This document shows positions 22,033 to 31,886 of a stretch of DNA of 34,012 nt, piece by piece. The notes under the pieces were generated by a model. It was not told where the DNA came from. It worked only from the letters and a program-made list of their open reading frames with translations, and made no database searches. Position numbers and translations under genes: made by a program. The stretch comes from Azospirillum oleiclasticum. GTDB taxonomy: Bacteria; Pseudomonadota; Alphaproteobacteria; Azospirillales; Azospirillaceae. The first letter of the stretch is position 1, and each line of letters opens with the position of its first letter. The stretch covers positions 1-34,012 of the forward strand of contig NZ_JABFFR010000069.1 in NCBI RefSeq assembly GCF_013423485.1, read 5' to 3'.

Positions 22033-22980
22033 TCACGGGGTGCCGGACGCCCCCTTGTCGAGATCCCGGTGCGAGAGCCCGACCCGGATGCCCTGGTCCG
22101 CCAGCCACGCCGCCAGCCGTTCGGCCACATGGACCGAGCGGTGCTTGCCGCCGGTGCAGCCGATGGCGATGGTCAGATAGCTCTTGCCCTCCAGGCCGTA
22201 GCGCGGCAGCAGCGGCTCCAGCAGAGCGGTCAGCCGGTCGAAGAAGCGGGGGAAGTCGGGATCGCCGGCCACCCGCTCCGCCACCGCCGGGTCCAGCCCG
22301 GTCAGCGGTCGCAGCGCCGGGTCCCAGTGCGGGTTGGTCAGGAAGCGCACGTCGAACACCAGATCCGCCTCGCGCGGCAACCCCAGCCGGAAGGAGAAGG
22401 AGGTGACGAAGACCTGGAGTGCCGGCTGCATCCCCAGCCGGAACTCCGCCGCCAGGATGCGGCGCAGATCGTGGATGGACAGCAGCGTGGTGTCGAGCGG
22501 CACGTCGGCGCGCAGCTTGACCGGGCGGAGCAGGCTGCGTTCGAGCTGGATGCCGTCGGGCACCGGGCGGTCCACGGCCAGCGGGTGGCGGCGCCGCGTC
22601 TCCGTGAAGCGGCGCTGCAGCGCCTCGTCGCCGCAGTCCAGGAAGACCAGCCGCACCTCCAGCTCGGGCCGCTCGCGCAGCGACTCGATCTGCTCCACGA
22701 AGGCCTCGGCGGAGAAGTCGCGCGTGCGGCTGTCGATCACCAGGGCCAGCGGTCGCCGCGTCGGGTCCGCCTGCTGCAGAAGCGCCGTGACCAGCGACAG
22801 GCGCAGGTTGTCCACCGCCTCGTAGCCCAGATCCTCCAGCGCCTTCAGCGCGACGGACATGCCGGCCCCGGACATGCCGGTGATGACGACGACCCGTCCG
22901 CGTGCGGACGCCAACGACGACGGGTGGGGCGACGACGGGTGGGGCGATGACGGGAGGGACGGGGCGGCGTTGGGGGTCAT
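22033..22980 (-). CDS. rapZ: RapZ/YvcJ-family P-loop protein lacking the Walker A lysine
   Basis: The 315-residue protein has the RapZ layout: N-terminal P-loop, then YEAVDNLRLSLV, DSRTRDFSAEAF and LVFLDCGDEALQRRFTETRRRHPL. The C-terminal RNA-binding part has FDVRFLTNPHW and the hallmark IGCTGGKHRSVHVAERLA. In E. coli RapZ steers the sRNA GlmZ to RNase E to balance glucosamine-6-phosphate synthesis. Here the P-loop reads GMSGAGMS at 35-42: M41 replaces the phosphate-binding Lys, so nucleotide binding may be lost or altered. Before it lies a Ser/Pro/His-rich N-terminus (SSPHP repeats). The ATG overlaps the hprK stop (ATGA). Family assignment is strong; RNA partner unknown. Confidence 0.93.
   Translation of the reverse strand: MTPNAAPSLPSSPHPSSPHPSSLASARGRVVVITGMSGAGMSVALKALEDLGYEAVDNLRLSLVTALLQQADPTRRPLALVIDSRTRDFSAEAFVEQIESLRERPELEVRLVFLDCGDEALQRRFTETRRRHPLAVDRPVPDGIQLERSLLRPVKLRADVPLDTTLLSIHDLRRILAAEFRLGMQPALQVFVTSFSFRLGLPREADLVFDVRFLTNPHWDPALRPLTGLDPAVAERVAGDPDFPRFFDRLTALLEPLLPRYGLEGKSYLTIAIGCTGGKHRSVHVAERLAAWLADQGIRVGLSHRDLDKGASGTP
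22915..22959 (-). repeat. Three tandem 15-bp repeats at the start of rapZ
   Basis: Units 22915-22929 and 22930-22944 are identical and 22945-22959 is a near copy. Each encodes five residues (SSPHP type), so slippage would lengthen or shorten the N-terminus without a frameshift. Confidence 0.8.
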
Positions 22981-23423
22981 GGGACGAGGGGAACCTGACC
23001 TAGCGTGTGCGTGCGTGCCGCGGCGGCGGCGAGGCGGAGCTTGGCGGCGGCCGACGGCTCGAAGGGGATGAGCGCCAGCCGTGGCAGACGGGCGTCCAGC
23101 AGCGTGACCGACTCCGCGTCCGGCAACCGCTCGACCCCGCCGGCCGCCACCAGATCGACGACCAGCCCGACCTCCGCCGGACCCGCGCACGGCAGCCGTA
23201 CGATGCCCAGGCCACGGACTTCCAGCAGCCCGGCGAGCGCCGCCGGGGCCGACGCCATCAGCCGCCCGTCCACCATCCGCAGCTCCACGCGGTCATCCGC
23301 CACCAGAATGGCGCCCCCGTCGATCAGGCGCAGCGCCACGTCCGACTTTCCCGCACCCGAGGGTCCACGCAGCAGGACACCGGTGCCGCCGACGAGGACG
23401 CAGGTGCCGTGTATGGTCACCAT
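22977..23423 (-). CDS. hprK: HPr kinase/phosphorylase, short alphaproteobacterial form
   Basis: The 148-residue protein is the catalytic domain only, as usual in alphaproteobacteria, and lacks the N-terminal half found in Bacillus HprK (about 310 residues). The P-loop is GPSGAGKSDVALRLI near residues 20-34, followed by LVADDRV and the K/P loop signature EVRGLGIVRL. It should phosphorylate and dephosphorylate HPr at S59, which is conserved in the linked ptsH. The gene is upstream of rapZ with a 4-base overlap and follows chvI-chvG, as in Agrobacterium and Sinorhizobium. No strong Shine-Dalgarno site is visible before the ATG. Confidence 0.93.
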   Translation of the reverse strand: MVTIHGTCVLVGGTGVLLRGPSGAGKSDVALRLIDGGAILVADDRVELRMVDGRLMASAPAALAGLLEVRGLGIVRLPCAGPAEVGLVVDLVAAGGVERLPDAESVTLLDARLPRLALIPFEPSAAAKLRLAAAAARTHTLGQVPLVP

Positions 23424-23528
23424 GATGGCCGGAGGTTGGGACGCCCAACGGATTCTGTCAATCGTCCATCGCGGACGACCGCGAACGGAAGCGTGGCGTC
23501 ACCGGTGGCGCCGGTTGGCACGCCGGTT

Positions 23529-23867
23529 TCAGCGCGCCAGTTCCGGTCGCGGTGCGGCGGCCCGCAGTTCTTCCAGTTCGCGCGCCAGGGCGTCGCGCCG
23601 GCGGATCATCTCGTCCAGGTCGTCCAGCTCGGCCGCTTCCTGGCAGGCGGAGCGGAAATCGCGCTCCCGCTCCAGCCGTCGCAGCAGCACCTTGTAGCTG
23701 TCGGCGATGCGCGACAGATGGTGCTGCGCGCCCTGCAGCGCCTCGGCCAGCTGCGCCCGTTCGGCGGTGGCCACCCGCATCATCCGGGCCAGCTCCCCCT
23801 GCTGGTGGCCGGCGTCCCGGATCAGGCGGGCGAGACGGAAGCGATGCAGGTCGACGACATTGGACAT
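23529..23867 (-). CDS. Small coiled-coil protein of unknown function
   Basis: The 112-residue product is almost all helix with heptad-like spacing (QLAEALQGAQHHLSRIADSYKVLL, then RLERERDFRSACQEAAELDDLDEMI), so a coiled-coil dimer is likely. It has no signal peptide or membrane segment. It begins MSNVVDLHRFRLARLI, an N-terminus often seen in small alphaproteobacterial regulatory or adaptor proteins. GAGGG lies 8 bases upstream of the ATG. It lies between chvG and hprK, an interval that in rhizobia normally holds no such gene. I do not recognise a named family; involvement with the PTS or ChvG is suggested only by location. Confidence 0.7.
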   Translation of the reverse strand: MSNVVDLHRFRLARLIRDAGHQQGELARMMRVATAERAQLAEALQGAQHHLSRIADSYKVLLRRLERERDFRSACQEAAELDDLDEMIRRRDALARELEELRAAAPRPELAR

Positions 23868-24038
23868 CCGGTTTCGGCCCTCTCCGTCAAAGGAACAGGC
23901 GGTCGCCCGCCGATCGGCCGGGATGCCCCCGACGTCCCGCACATCGCGCTCGGTATTAAGAAAAATGACGCCTATCGCCGCGCTTGTCCAGCCTTCGCGT
24001 GTGCGGAAGATTTCGCTAAATTTGAATGTTTGTGGCGT

Positions 24039-25754
24039 CTATCCCACAGGCAACCTTACCGTGAAGACCGCTCCCGATACGGCTCCGCCAGGCGACCTTC
24101 GATTGTGTGCGGTGATGCTTCCCTCGTGCGCCTCCACGATCTGGCGGGAGATGCTGAGCCCGAGGCCGGAATGGGTGCCGAACTTCTCGCCGGCCGGACG
24201 CTCGCTGTAGAAGCGCTCGAAGATGGCGGTTTCCTTGCCTTCCGGGATGCCGGGCCCGTCGTCGGACACCTCCGCGACCACGGCCCCGGCGGTGCGGCGG
24301 GCGGACAGCCGGACCCGGCCGCCCGGCGGCGAGAAGGACAGCGCGTTGGCGATCAGGTTCTGGAACACCTGGGTCAGCCGCCCCTCCAGGCCGGGCACGG
24401 TCAGATCCTCGCCGGCGGGGATGTCCACGACCACCCGCGGTGGCCCGATGTCCGGTGCCGGCCCGTTGCCCGGGCCGCCGGCGGGCACCGGCTCCGGGGC
24501 CGCGGTGGCGTGGATGTCGGCCAGCGTGCGCAGCATGGCGCCGAGATCCACCGGCTCGGGCTCGGCCCGGCTCAGCTCCGCGTCGAGGCGCGAGGCGTTG
24601 GAGATGTCGCTGATCAGCCGGTCCATCCGCTGGATGTCGTCGGCGATGATCGCCATCAGCCGCGCCCGCCGGTCGGGGTCGCCCACCCGGTTCACCGTCT
24701 CCACCGCGCTGCGCAGGGAGGACAGGGGGTTCTTGATCTCGTGCGCCACATCCGCGGCGAAGCGCTCGATGGCGTCCATGCGCGTCCACAGCGCCGCCGT
24801 CATGTCGCGCAGCACGCCGGACAGATCGCCGATCTCGTCGCCGCGGACGCGGAAGTCGGGGATGTCGGTGTGCCGCCCGTGCCCCAGCCGCACGCGGTCC
24901 GCCGCCATGGCAAGCCGGCGGATGGGGCGGGCGATGGTGCCGGCCAGATAGACCGACAGCAGGACGGTGACCGCCAGGGCCACCGCGAAGACCTTCAGGA
25001 TGTCGAGCCGAACGGAGCGGATGGCGGCGTCGATCTCGGTGCCCGCGCGCGACAGCAGCACCGCGCCCAGCACCTCCTTGTAGCGCTGCACCGGCACGGC
25101 GACGGTGAGCATCAGCCCATCGCGCCCGTCCGCCCCCTCGCCGCGCCAGACGGTGGAGGCGACTTCGCCGGCCAGCGCGCGCTCCACATCGCCGGCGGCC
25201 GGTCCCTGCGGGGCCGTCCTCTCCTCGTAGACCGGGAAGGCTTCGCGGCTCGGCAGGATATCGACGATGCGGTCGTAGAGGTCGGCCGCCGCGCGCGACA
25301 GCGGGTTGCCGGAGTCGGGCGGCGGCAGCTCCTGGATCTGGATGGCGCCGCTGGAGCCGACCAGCACGCGGCTGTCCGACAGCAGCCGCCCGTCCGGATC
25401 GAACAGGCGGGTTCGGGTCGCCGTCGTCTCCACCAGCCGGCGCACCATCTGCCGGGCCAGCTCGGGCTGCAGGACGTAGGTCTCCTCCACCGCCCCCTCG
25501 TCGCGGCGCACGGCACCCTCGCCGAGTGCCGAGGCGAAGATGCGCGCCTCGGTGCGCAGCGCGTCCAGCTCGGCCTGGATCAGCCGGTCCTGGTAGCGGC
25601 CGAGATAGAGCAGCCCGCCGACCAGGATGGCCAGCGCCAGCACGTTGACCGCCAGGATGCGCAGGGTGAGCGGCGAGCCGCCGCGGCGATGGTGGCGGCG
25701 CGGTGCCCGGTCGGCGGCACGCTCACCCCTCGCGGTAGCGGTATCCCACGCCAT
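24039..25754 (-). CDS. chvG: ChvG/ExoS-type sensor histidine kinase
   Basis: The 571-residue inner-membrane kinase has a first membrane segment around residues 33-51 after a basic N-terminus and a periplasmic domain of about 200 residues. A second membrane segment near 250-272 leads into HAMP. The H-box FAADVAHEIKNPLSSL follows, with phospho-His about H338. The ATPase boxes NLIANALSFSPPGG (N), DDGPGIP (G1) and GLGLSIS (G2) are intact. The opening SPLTLRILAVNVLALAIL matches the ChvG N-terminus. The only in-frame ATG near the ChvI end is at 25754, overlapping chvI by 32 bases, so I chose it. In rhizobia ChvG responds to acid or envelope stress, held inactive by periplasmic ExoR. ExoR is not in the window. 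Confidence 0.93.
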   Translation of the reverse strand: MAWDTATARGERAADRAPRRHHRRGGSPLTLRILAVNVLALAILVGGLLYLGRYQDRLIQAELDALRTEARIFASALGEGAVRRDEGAVEETYVLQPELARQMVRRLVETTATRTRLFDPDGRLLSDSRVLVGSSGAIQIQELPPPDSGNPLSRAAADLYDRIVDILPSREAFPVYEERTAPQGPAAGDVERALAGEVASTVWRGEGADGRDGLMLTVAVPVQRYKEVLGAVLLSRAGTEIDAAIRSVRLDILKVFAVALAVTVLLSVYLAGTIARPIRRLAMAADRVRLGHGRHTDIPDFRVRGDEIGDLSGVLRDMTAALWTRMDAIERFAADVAHEIKNPLSSLRSAVETVNRVGDPDRRARLMAIIADDIQRMDRLISDISNASRLDAELSRAEPEPVDLGAMLRTLADIHATAAPEPVPAGGPGNGPAPDIGPPRVVVDIPAGEDLTVPGLEGRLTQVFQNLIANALSFSPPGGRVRLSARRTAGAVVAEVSDDGPGIPEGKETAIFERFYSERPAGEKFGTHSGLGLSISRQIVEAHEGSITAHNRRSPGGAVSGAVFTVRLPVG

Positions 25755-26421
25755 AGAGCGTCTCGATCTGGGCGAACTCCTCATCGACCGCCTTGAACTT
25801 CTTGCGCAGCCGCTTGATGTGGCTGTCGATGGTGCGGTCGTCGACATAGACGTGCTCGCCGTAGGCGGCGTCCATGAGCTGGTCGCGGTTCTTGACGTGG
25901 CCGGGGCGCTGGGCCAGCGCCTTGACCAGCAGGAACTCGGTGACCGTCAGGTCGATGGTCTGGCCCTTCCAGGTGCAGGCGTGGCGCGCCGCGTCGAGCG
26001 CCAGCGCTCCGCGGACGATCATCTGGCCGGGGTCGCCGCCCTCCTTCTCGCGGCTCAGGCTTTCCCGCCGCAGCAGCGCGCGGATGCGCTCGATCAGCAG
26101 CCGCTGGGAGAAGGGCTTCTTGATGTAGTCGTCGGCGCCCAGACGCAGCCCCATCAGCTCGTCCACCTCGTCGTCCTTGCTGGTCAGGAAGATGACCGGC
26201 ATGTGCGACGTCTGGCGCAGCCGCTGCAGAAGCTCGATGCCGTCCATGCGCGGCATCTTGATGTCGAGCACGGCGAGGTCGGTCGGCCGCTGCGTCAGCC
26301 CGCGCAACGCCTCGCCGCCGTCGGAGTAGGTGCGGACGTCGAACCCCTCCGCCTCCAGCGCCATCGACACCGAAGCCAGGATGTTCCGGTCGTCATCGAC
26401 CAGGGCGACCGTGTGCGCCAT
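25723..26421 (-). CDS. chvI: ChvI-type response regulator (OmpR family)
   Basis: The 232-residue transcription factor has a receiver domain at 1-118. The acidic pocket is D10/D11, the phospho-Asp is D53 in LDIKMPRMDG, and the conserved Lys is in IKKPF. A winged-helix DNA-binding domain occupies about 130-230, with LTVTEFLLVKALAQRPGHV and VDDRTIDSHIKRLRKKF. The sequence is very close to Sinorhizobium and Agrobacterium ChvI as I remember them. GAGGAAAGG precedes the ATG. The gene is first in the minus-strand run chvI-chvG-hypothetical-hprK-rapZ-EIIA-ptsH-ptsI. Overlap with chvG indicates joint translation. ChvI controls exopolysaccharide, motility and stress genes in rhizobia. Confidence 0.95.
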   Translation of the reverse strand: MAHTVALVDDDRNILASVSMALEAEGFDVRTYSDGGEALRGLTQRPTDLAVLDIKMPRMDGIELLQRLRQTSHMPVIFLTSKDDEVDELMGLRLGADDYIKKPFSQRLLIERIRALLRRESLSREKEGGDPGQMIVRGALALDAARHACTWKGQTIDLTVTEFLLVKALAQRPGHVKNRDQLMDAAYGEHVYVDDRTIDSHIKRLRKKFKAVDEEFAQIETLYGVGYRYREG

Positions 26422-26699
26422 CGGAACCTTTCCTCATAGGATGATGCCTGACCATTGGGACCAGCTGGCGGACGACCTTTTGCAGATGGGTGCGTCGTAT
26501 GCCATCTACCAGTTTTCCCTTTCTCACGCCCGATTTTCTGCGCCAATATGGCGGGGTTGGGGCGGAGCGCATCCGCCGCGACGGGATCGTCAGCTTTCGC
26601 CGGCAGCGTCCGCCAGCATTGGTGGCCGGCGGCAACGCGAAGGGCCAGAGTGTCGCAGACAGCGCGGTTTCGGTCGGGGCGGCGACGGGTTCGTCCACG

Positions 26700-27500
26700 A
26701 TGAGGTCCGGCGAGACCACCGGCGGGCCGGGGGAACGGTCGGGACATGGCGACGCCGCGCGCGCGGTGATGCGCGCGACCGACCGGGCGGTGCTGACCAC
26801 CGCCCAGCGCGACGCGGCCGGCTGGCCCTATCCCTCGCTGGTGCTGGTGGCACTCGACCATGACGCCACGCCGCTGCTGCTGATCTCCACGCTTGCCGAC
26901 CACACGCTCAACATCGCCGCCGATCCGCGCGTGGGGCTGCTGTTCGACGGCACCGCCGGACTGGAGCAGCCGCTGGCCGGCGCGCGCGTCTCGGTGCTTG
27001 GCCACGCCTTGCGGTCGGAGGAACCGCGCCACCGCGCGCGCTTCCTGGCGCGCCACCCGTCAGCGGACATCTACGTCGGCTTCAAGGACTTCGCGGTGTA
27101 CCGGGTGGCGGTGGAGCGGGCGCATCTGGTGGCCGGCTTCGGCCGCGTCCGCTGGCTGGAGGCCGCCGACCTGCTGCTGCCGCCGGTCCCGCAGGCCCTG
27201 GTCGACCAGGAAGGTGCGATCGTGCGTCACATGAACGACGACCATGCCGACGCGCTACAACTGTACGCGACCGCGCTGCTGGGATTTCCGCAGCGCGACG
27301 GCGATGGCCCGGGGTGGACGATGACCGGTGTCGATCCGGAGGGGTGCGACCTGCGCCGTGGCGCCGAGGTGGCGCGTCTGCCTTTCGGCCAGCGGGTCGC
27401 GGAGTCCGGGGAGGTGCGGGCCGAACTGGTGCGCCTCGTCCGGCAGGCCCGCGCCGGCGGTGGGGAAGGGGTTACTTCGGCCGGACACCCAGCCTCGTGA
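26700..27500 (+). CDS. HugZ-family heme-utilisation protein
   Basis: The predicted product has 266 residues and two parts. A split-barrel pyridoxamine-phosphate-oxidase-like domain covers about 20-160 (VLTTAQRDAAGWPYPSLVLV, LLLISTLADHTLNIAADPRV, LLFDGTAGL). A C-terminal DUF2470 domain begins near IVRHMNDDHADALQLYA, the signature of the HugZ/HutZ group. Members bind or degrade heme in the cytoplasm, some as non-canonical heme oxygenases. The start is uncertain: the frame is open from 26490, but clear homology-like sequence begins after the ATG at 26700, which lacks a strong ribosome site. It lies divergent from chvI and upstream of pckA. With the heme oxygenase at 5657-6235 the window holds two heme-handling genes. 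Confidence 0.82.
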   Translation: MRSGETTGGPGERSGHGDAARAVMRATDRAVLTTAQRDAAGWPYPSLVLVALDHDATPLLLISTLADHTLNIAADPRVGLLFDGTAGLEQPLAGARVSVLGHALRSEEPRHRARFLARHPSADIYVGFKDFAVYRVAVERAHLVAGFGRVRWLEAADLLLPPVPQALVDQEGAIVRHMNDDHADALQLYATALLGFPQRDGDGPGWTMTGVDPEGCDLRRGAEVARLPFGQRVAESGEVRAELVRLVRQARAGGGEGVTSAGHPAS

Positions 27501-27903
27501 ATTCCGCACTTTCAAGACGGGGGATGAGCGCTCTACAAGGACCCTGAGCCAGCCGAGCCGCCCGAACGGCGGCCCGGCCATCGATAAACGACACCATCAA
27601 CGAACAACAACGCGTCATGAGGAGACCCGACCGATGAACCGACTGCCCCAGCACGTGCCCCGATCCCGCGGCGTCGCCGGACGGGTCCATCCCTGATCCC
27701 CGGCGCGGGACGGGTGCCGGTCGGCGGGCCACACGCCGCACCGGATCCACGCCCACCGCGTCGAAACGTCGCTGGAACCCGGGGGATGATCCCCTTGGGA
27801 TGATGAACCCCCATTGGCCGTACAAGCCGACGCGTCCGTAGTCAGCGGCGCGCAACCGATGTTCGATGGCAGGCCAAGGGGCTGGAGGAGAGGCTGAAAG
27901 GCT
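27501..27903 (+). promoter_or_regulatory. Upstream region of pckA
   Basis: This 403-base gap holds a possible 20-codon leader frame (27634-27696) and the palindrome GGGGATGATCCCC at 27782-27794, with the GGGATGAT sequence repeated at 27797-27804. No clear -35/-10 pair was found. Possible roles are carbon-source control of pckA, but nothing here names a regulator. Confidence 0.4.
27634..27696 (+). CDS. Possible 20-residue leader peptide upstream of pckA
   Basis: An ATG with GAGGAG 9 bases upstream opens a 20-codon frame reading MNRLPQHVPRSRGVAGRVHP, rich in Arg, Pro and Val, and ends 207 bases before pckA. The ribosome site is as good as those of real genes nearby. It could be a leader peptide or a chance frame. 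Confidence 0.35.
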   Translation: MNRLPQHVPRSRGVAGRVHP

Positions 27904-29730
<1,827 letters not shown>

Positions 29731-29756
29731 TGTGACGCGTCCCTGGAGACAGGAAC

Positions 29757-29787
29757 GGCCCCCGCACATCCCGGCCCCCGCACATCC
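29757..29787 (+). repeat. Direct repeat of the pckA terminator left arm
   Basis: GGCCCCCGCACATCC occurs at 29757-29771 and again at 29773-29787, a 16-base period. Both copies can pair with the single right arm at 29795-29805, giving two alternative hairpins. Confidence 0.8.
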
Positions 29788-29805
29788 TGACCGGTGTGCG
29801 GGGGC
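29774..29805 (+). terminator. Strong terminator after pckA
   Basis: GCCCCCGCACA and TGTGCGGGGGC form a perfect 11-bp stem with a 10-base loop, followed by TTCGTGGTTTT. It lies 44 bases past the pckA stop codon. Confidence 0.8.
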
Positions 29806-30037
29806 TTCGTGGTTTTCGGGGTGAACTCCGGGTGGCTGCTCCACCTCCGGTCTACTCCCTTCGTGACACTCCGCCGCCGCGCCGCTAGGATCGCGGGGAC
29901 GTTGCGGCGCCCGTGCCCGGCGTATCTGGATCATGCGGATTCCACAGCCCGCCGCGCACCGCATCTGCGACCCTGCGCGTTCGGGTGGTTGGATCCGGCC
30001 GGGTTAGCCCCGGCGGGTGGCGAGGGAGCTGGCGGCG
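29806..30037 (+). promoter_or_regulatory. Upstream region of motA
   Basis: These 232 bases separate the pckA terminator from motA. I see no gene and no clear sigma-70, sigma-28 or sigma-54 promoter by eye, though the motA promoter should lie here. Confidence 0.3.
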
Positions 30038-30898
30038 ATGTTCGTGATGATCGGGGTGGGCATCGTCCTCTTCAGCGTGTTCGGCGGCTATGCTATGGCT
30101 GGCGGCCATCTGGGTGTGCTGTGGCAGCCCTTCGAGTACCTGATCATCCTGGGAGCCGCGGTCGGGGCCTACTGCATCGCCAACCCCAAAGGCGTCATCA
30201 CCCACACCGGCAAGGAGGTGGGCCACCTCTTCAAAGGACCGAAATACAAGAAGGAGGATTATCTCGAACTCCTCACCATGATGTATCAGGTCTTCAAGAT
30301 CGCCAAGACCAAGGGCCTGCTGGCGCTCGAACAGCACATCGAGAAGCCGGAGGACAGCCCGCTGTTCCAGCAATTCCCGAAGTTCTACGGCGACCACCAC
30401 GCCATCGCCTTCCTCTGCACCTACCTCCGCCTGATGTCGCTGGGGGCCGACAACCCGCACGAGCTGGTGGACCTGATGGAGGAGGACATCGAGACCATGC
30501 ACCACGAGCACCAGCGCGTGTCCGACGCCATCCAGGGCGTGGCCGACGGCGTGCCGGCTCTGGGCATCGTGGCGGCGGTGCTGGGCGTGATCCACACCAT
30601 GGGCTCGATCACCGAGCCTCCGGAGGTGCTGGGCAAGCTGATCGGTGCGGCGCTGGTGGGCACCTTCTCCGGCGTGCTCTTCGCCTACGGCTTCTTCGCT
30701 CCCATCGCGGGTGGTCTCAAGCACATCTACCACGCGGAGGGGAAATACTATCAGTGCATGAAGACCGGTCTGCTCGCCCACCTCTCCGGCTACGCGCCCG
30801 CCATCTCGGTGGAATACGCAAGAAACGTGCTCGAACCGGAATACCGCCCATCCTTCGCCCAGGTCGAAGAGGCGACCGCGGCGCTGCCGCCGGCGTGA
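30038..30898 (+). CDS. motA: Flagellar motor stator protein MotA
   Basis: The 286-residue inner-membrane protein forms the proton channel and torque-generating ring with MotB. Four membrane segments are seen at about 2-20, 31-48, 168-190 and 200-222. The long cytoplasmic loop is between the second and third. The two key prolines are in GVPALGIVAAVLGVIHTMGS and FFAPIAGGL. ALLTxxGxI-type stator motifs are conserved. I chose the ATG at 30038, with GGGAG 9 bases upstream; a GTG at 30017 is possible. The next gene is not motB, so the stator partner must be encoded elsewhere. The stop is followed after 4 bases by the FemAB-like gene. Confidence 0.93.
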   Translation: MFVMIGVGIVLFSVFGGYAMAGGHLGVLWQPFEYLIILGAAVGAYCIANPKGVITHTGKEVGHLFKGPKYKKEDYLELLTMMYQVFKIAKTKGLLALEQHIEKPEDSPLFQQFPKFYGDHHAIAFLCTYLRLMSLGADNPHELVDLMEEDIETMHHEHQRVSDAIQGVADGVPALGIVAAVLGVIHTMGSITEPPEVLGKLIGAALVGTFSGVLFAYGFFAPIAGGLKHIYHAEGKYYQCMKTGLLAHLSGYAPAISVEYARNVLEPEYRPSFAQVEEATAALPPA

Positions 30899-30902
30899 CC
30901 CC

Positions 30903-31853
30903 ATGACCAGCGACTCCGTCCGGATCGTCTGGAACGAGGGGACCATGGGCGACTGGTCCGCCGTCTTCGCCCGCATCGCCCGCTCCACCCTGCCGCAGGC
31001 CTTCGGCTACGCCCAGGCGATGGGGAAGACGCACGGCTATGTCCCGCGCCTTGGCCTGATCGAACGGGCGGGGGAGGGGCTGGGACTCGTCCAGGTCCTG
31101 GAACGCCGCCACCTCAAGCTGTTCCACGAGCGCCAGCTCCACCGCGGGCCGCTGTGGTTCGATGGGGTGCCGGGCGAGGAGGTGCTGGAGCCGGTGCTGC
31201 GCCTGCTGCGCAAGGCGCTGCCGAGCAACCCGCTGAACCGTGCCAGCCTGCTGCCGGAGTTGCCCGCCGGCCCGGCGATGGAGGGGCTGATGGCGCGCTG
31301 CGGCTTCACCCGCATGGCGATCGGCTACCGCACCGTCTGGCTCGACCTCACCAAGCCGGTCGAATCGCTGCGTGCCGGCTTCTCCACCACCTGGCGGCAG
31401 CGGCTGAAGGCGGCGGAGAAGGCGGGCCTTGTCATCGACATCGACGCGGAGGCGAAGAACCTGCCCTGGCTTATGAAGCAGGAGCACGACCAGGCCGCCG
31501 CCAAGGGTTTCCGCGCGATGACCGGTCCGCTGGCCGTGCGGCTTCGCAACGCGCTGGTGAAGGCGGACGGGGTGATGATGGTGGCGGCGCTGGCCGGCGG
31601 CGAGCCGGTTGCCTCGGCCCTGTTCTACGGGCACGGTCGGTCGGCGACCTATCAGGTCGGCTGGTCCAACGAGGCCGGGCGCCGCAGCCACGCCATGCGG
31701 CTGGTGCTCTGGCGTGCCATGCAGGCGTGGAAGGAGCGCGGGGCGGTCGCGTTGGATCTCGGCGGCATCAACCCCGACTCGGCGCCCGGCGTGACCGAAT
31801 TCAAGACGGCGATGGGCGGCGAGGCAGTGGAGACCGTCGGCCTTTACCGCTGA
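30903..31853 (+). CDS. FemAB-like acyltransferase (GNAT fold)
   Basis: The 316-residue cytoplasmic protein has two GNAT-like halves as in FemX/FemAB. The second half holds FSTTWRQRLKAAEKAGLVI, EHDQAAAKGF, VMMVAALAGGEPVASALFYGHG and LDLGGINPDSAPGVTEFKTAMGGE, which are FemAB/Acetyltransf_6 hallmarks. FemAB proteins add amino acids from tRNA to peptidoglycan precursors; proteobacterial relatives are also linked to exopolysaccharide or surface modification. No signal peptide. The ATG lies 4 bases after the motA stop, suggesting cotranscription. Substrate is not known, and the family link to a precise reaction is inference. Confidence 0.85.
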   Translation: MTSDSVRIVWNEGTMGDWSAVFARIARSTLPQAFGYAQAMGKTHGYVPRLGLIERAGEGLGLVQVLERRHLKLFHERQLHRGPLWFDGVPGEEVLEPVLRLLRKALPSNPLNRASLLPELPAGPAMEGLMARCGFTRMAIGYRTVWLDLTKPVESLRAGFSTTWRQRLKAAEKAGLVIDIDAEAKNLPWLMKQEHDQAAAKGFRAMTGPLAVRLRNALVKADGVMMVAALAGGEPVASALFYGHGRSATYQVGWSNEAGRRSHAMRLVLWRAMQAWKERGAVALDLGGINPDSAPGVTEFKTAMGGEAVETVGLYR

Positions 31854-31886
31854 CGGCCGGCCAACACCAGCGAGAGGAGAGCGCGC

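Noticed and set aside
23007..25796. 929-codon plus-strand open frame across hprK, the coiled-coil gene and chvG
   Set aside because: Runs through several genes of clear function on the other strand, including their gaps; composition is a frame shadow.
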